Origin: Phycisphaerae bacterium
Lineage (GTDB): Bacteria > Planctomycetota > Phycisphaerae > UBA1845 > Fen-1342
Assembly (NCBI GenBank): GCA_022072445.1
Contig: JAJVHV010000013.1
Location: forward strand, 1-64,000
Direction: 5' to 3'
Length of the DNA stretch: 64,000 nt
In this document: one piece after another, positions 63,729 through 64,000 of the stretch
How positions within the stretch are numbered: position 1 is the stretch's first letter
How the letters are laid out: the number at the start of each line of letters is the position of its first letter
The notes under the pieces: generated by a model
The model's database searches: none
What the model was told of the DNA's origin: nothing
What the model saw: only the letters and a program-made list of their open reading frames with translations
Translations under genes and position numbers: made by a program

Positions 63729-64000
63729 CTACTCAAGCTCACGTTCGAGCGCGTCACGCAGCCAGCCGCGCGCGAATGTCCACGCCCGCCGCACGGTGCG
63801 TTCGGCGGCGCCGAGGGTATCGGCGACTTCGGCGGATTGGAGGCCGGCGTAGAAACGCAAGTGCACGACCGCCGCGGCGAACGCGTCCACCTTTTCGAGG
63901 CGCAGGATGGCGTCGTCGAGGGCGAGAAACCCGGCCGGATCGGCGGTGGACGCCAGGTCGGCGACGCTGCTGATCGACAGCGCTGCACGCCCGCCGCCGC
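63729..64000 (-). CDS. ECF-type sigma factor, C-terminal part, cut by window edge
   Basis: Only the last about 90 codons are present. The frame reads G-G-R-A-A-L-S-I, then F-L-A-L-D-D-A-I-L-R-L-E-K-V-D, V-V-H-L-R-F-Y-A-G-L-Q, V-A-D-T-L-G-A-A-E-R-T-V-R-R-A-W, which is sigma70 region 4 of the planctomycete ECF form (helix-turn-helix followed by A-W-T-F-A-R-G-W-L). It ends in TAG at 63731-63729. The N-terminal part and start lie outside. It would direct polymerase to its own promoters. Confidence 0.8.
   Translation of the reverse strand, partial: GGGRAALSISSVADLASTADPAGFLALDDAILRLEKVDAFAAAVVHLRFYAGLQSAEVADTLGAAERTVRRAWTFARGWLRDALERELE

Overview
The window reads as a GC-rich bacterial chromosome segment from a planctomycete, most likely near the Phycisphaerae. 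This rests on marker types rather than a tree. They include dockerin-like C-termini of the N-x-D-G-S-x-x-G-F-D-I-D type, PEP-CTERM-type sorting tails, a pseudopilin with an H-x-D-G-H-V tail motif, Ser/Thr kinase-TPR receptors, an ECF sigma fragment and a lone 16S rRNA gene not followed by tRNA, 23S or 5S. No plasmid, phage or insertion sequence transposase was seen.

Layout. 0-3.7 kb (+): a cysteine-rich secreted protein, two membrane or secreted proteins and a large secreted helical protein. 3.7-8.7 kb (-): a collagen-like surface protein with an S74 self-cleaving chaperone domain, an orphan histidine kinase and a PEP-CTERM protein. 8.8-18.6 kb: an ABC ATPase with an unknown partner, an M28 peptidase, GNAT, a YmdB-like phosphoesterase, a phosphoglycerate dehydrogenase-like enzyme, an exported cyclophilin and PilB. 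18.7-21.8 kb: a 35-residue membrane peptide, a methanethiol-oxidase-type protein and PilT. 21.8-24.2 kb: a dense array of palindromic repeats. 24.2-31 kb: a degenerate J-domain protein, a class V aminotransferase, an unusual sigma factor with N-terminal helix-turn-helix modules, and an exported caspase-like (clan CD) peptidase in an operon. 31-35 kb: methyltransferase, E1-like enzyme, DUF72 and a PIN-domain pair. 35.2-36.8 kb: 16S rRNA on the minus strand. 37-44 kb: a beta-propeller lipoprotein, a DNA methyltransferase with an overlapping small gene, a PEP-CTERM-like protein, a DUF5658-type protein, and a second copy of the cysteine-rich plus large helical protein module. 44.5-52.6 kb (-): kinase-TPR receptor, DnaK, APC permease and GNAT. 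52.6-56.4 kb: repeats, an acidic lipoprotein, a B12-binding-fold protein and a TPR protein. 56.9-64 kb: secreted matrix proteins, dockerin-like proteins, a pseudopilin and the end of an ECF sigma gene.

Themes. Many genes encode exported or surface proteins. Type IV pilus motors (PilB, PilT) and a pseudopilin are present, but the rest of the assembly system is outside the window. Intergenic spaces hold several families of palindromic repeats that recur tens of kilobases apart. The strongest candidates for something undescribed are the duplicated cysteine-rich plus helical protein module, the sigma factor with three N-terminal helix-turn-helix-like segments, the exported caspase-like two-gene operon, and the large-partner PIN pair directly downstream of the solitary 16S gene.
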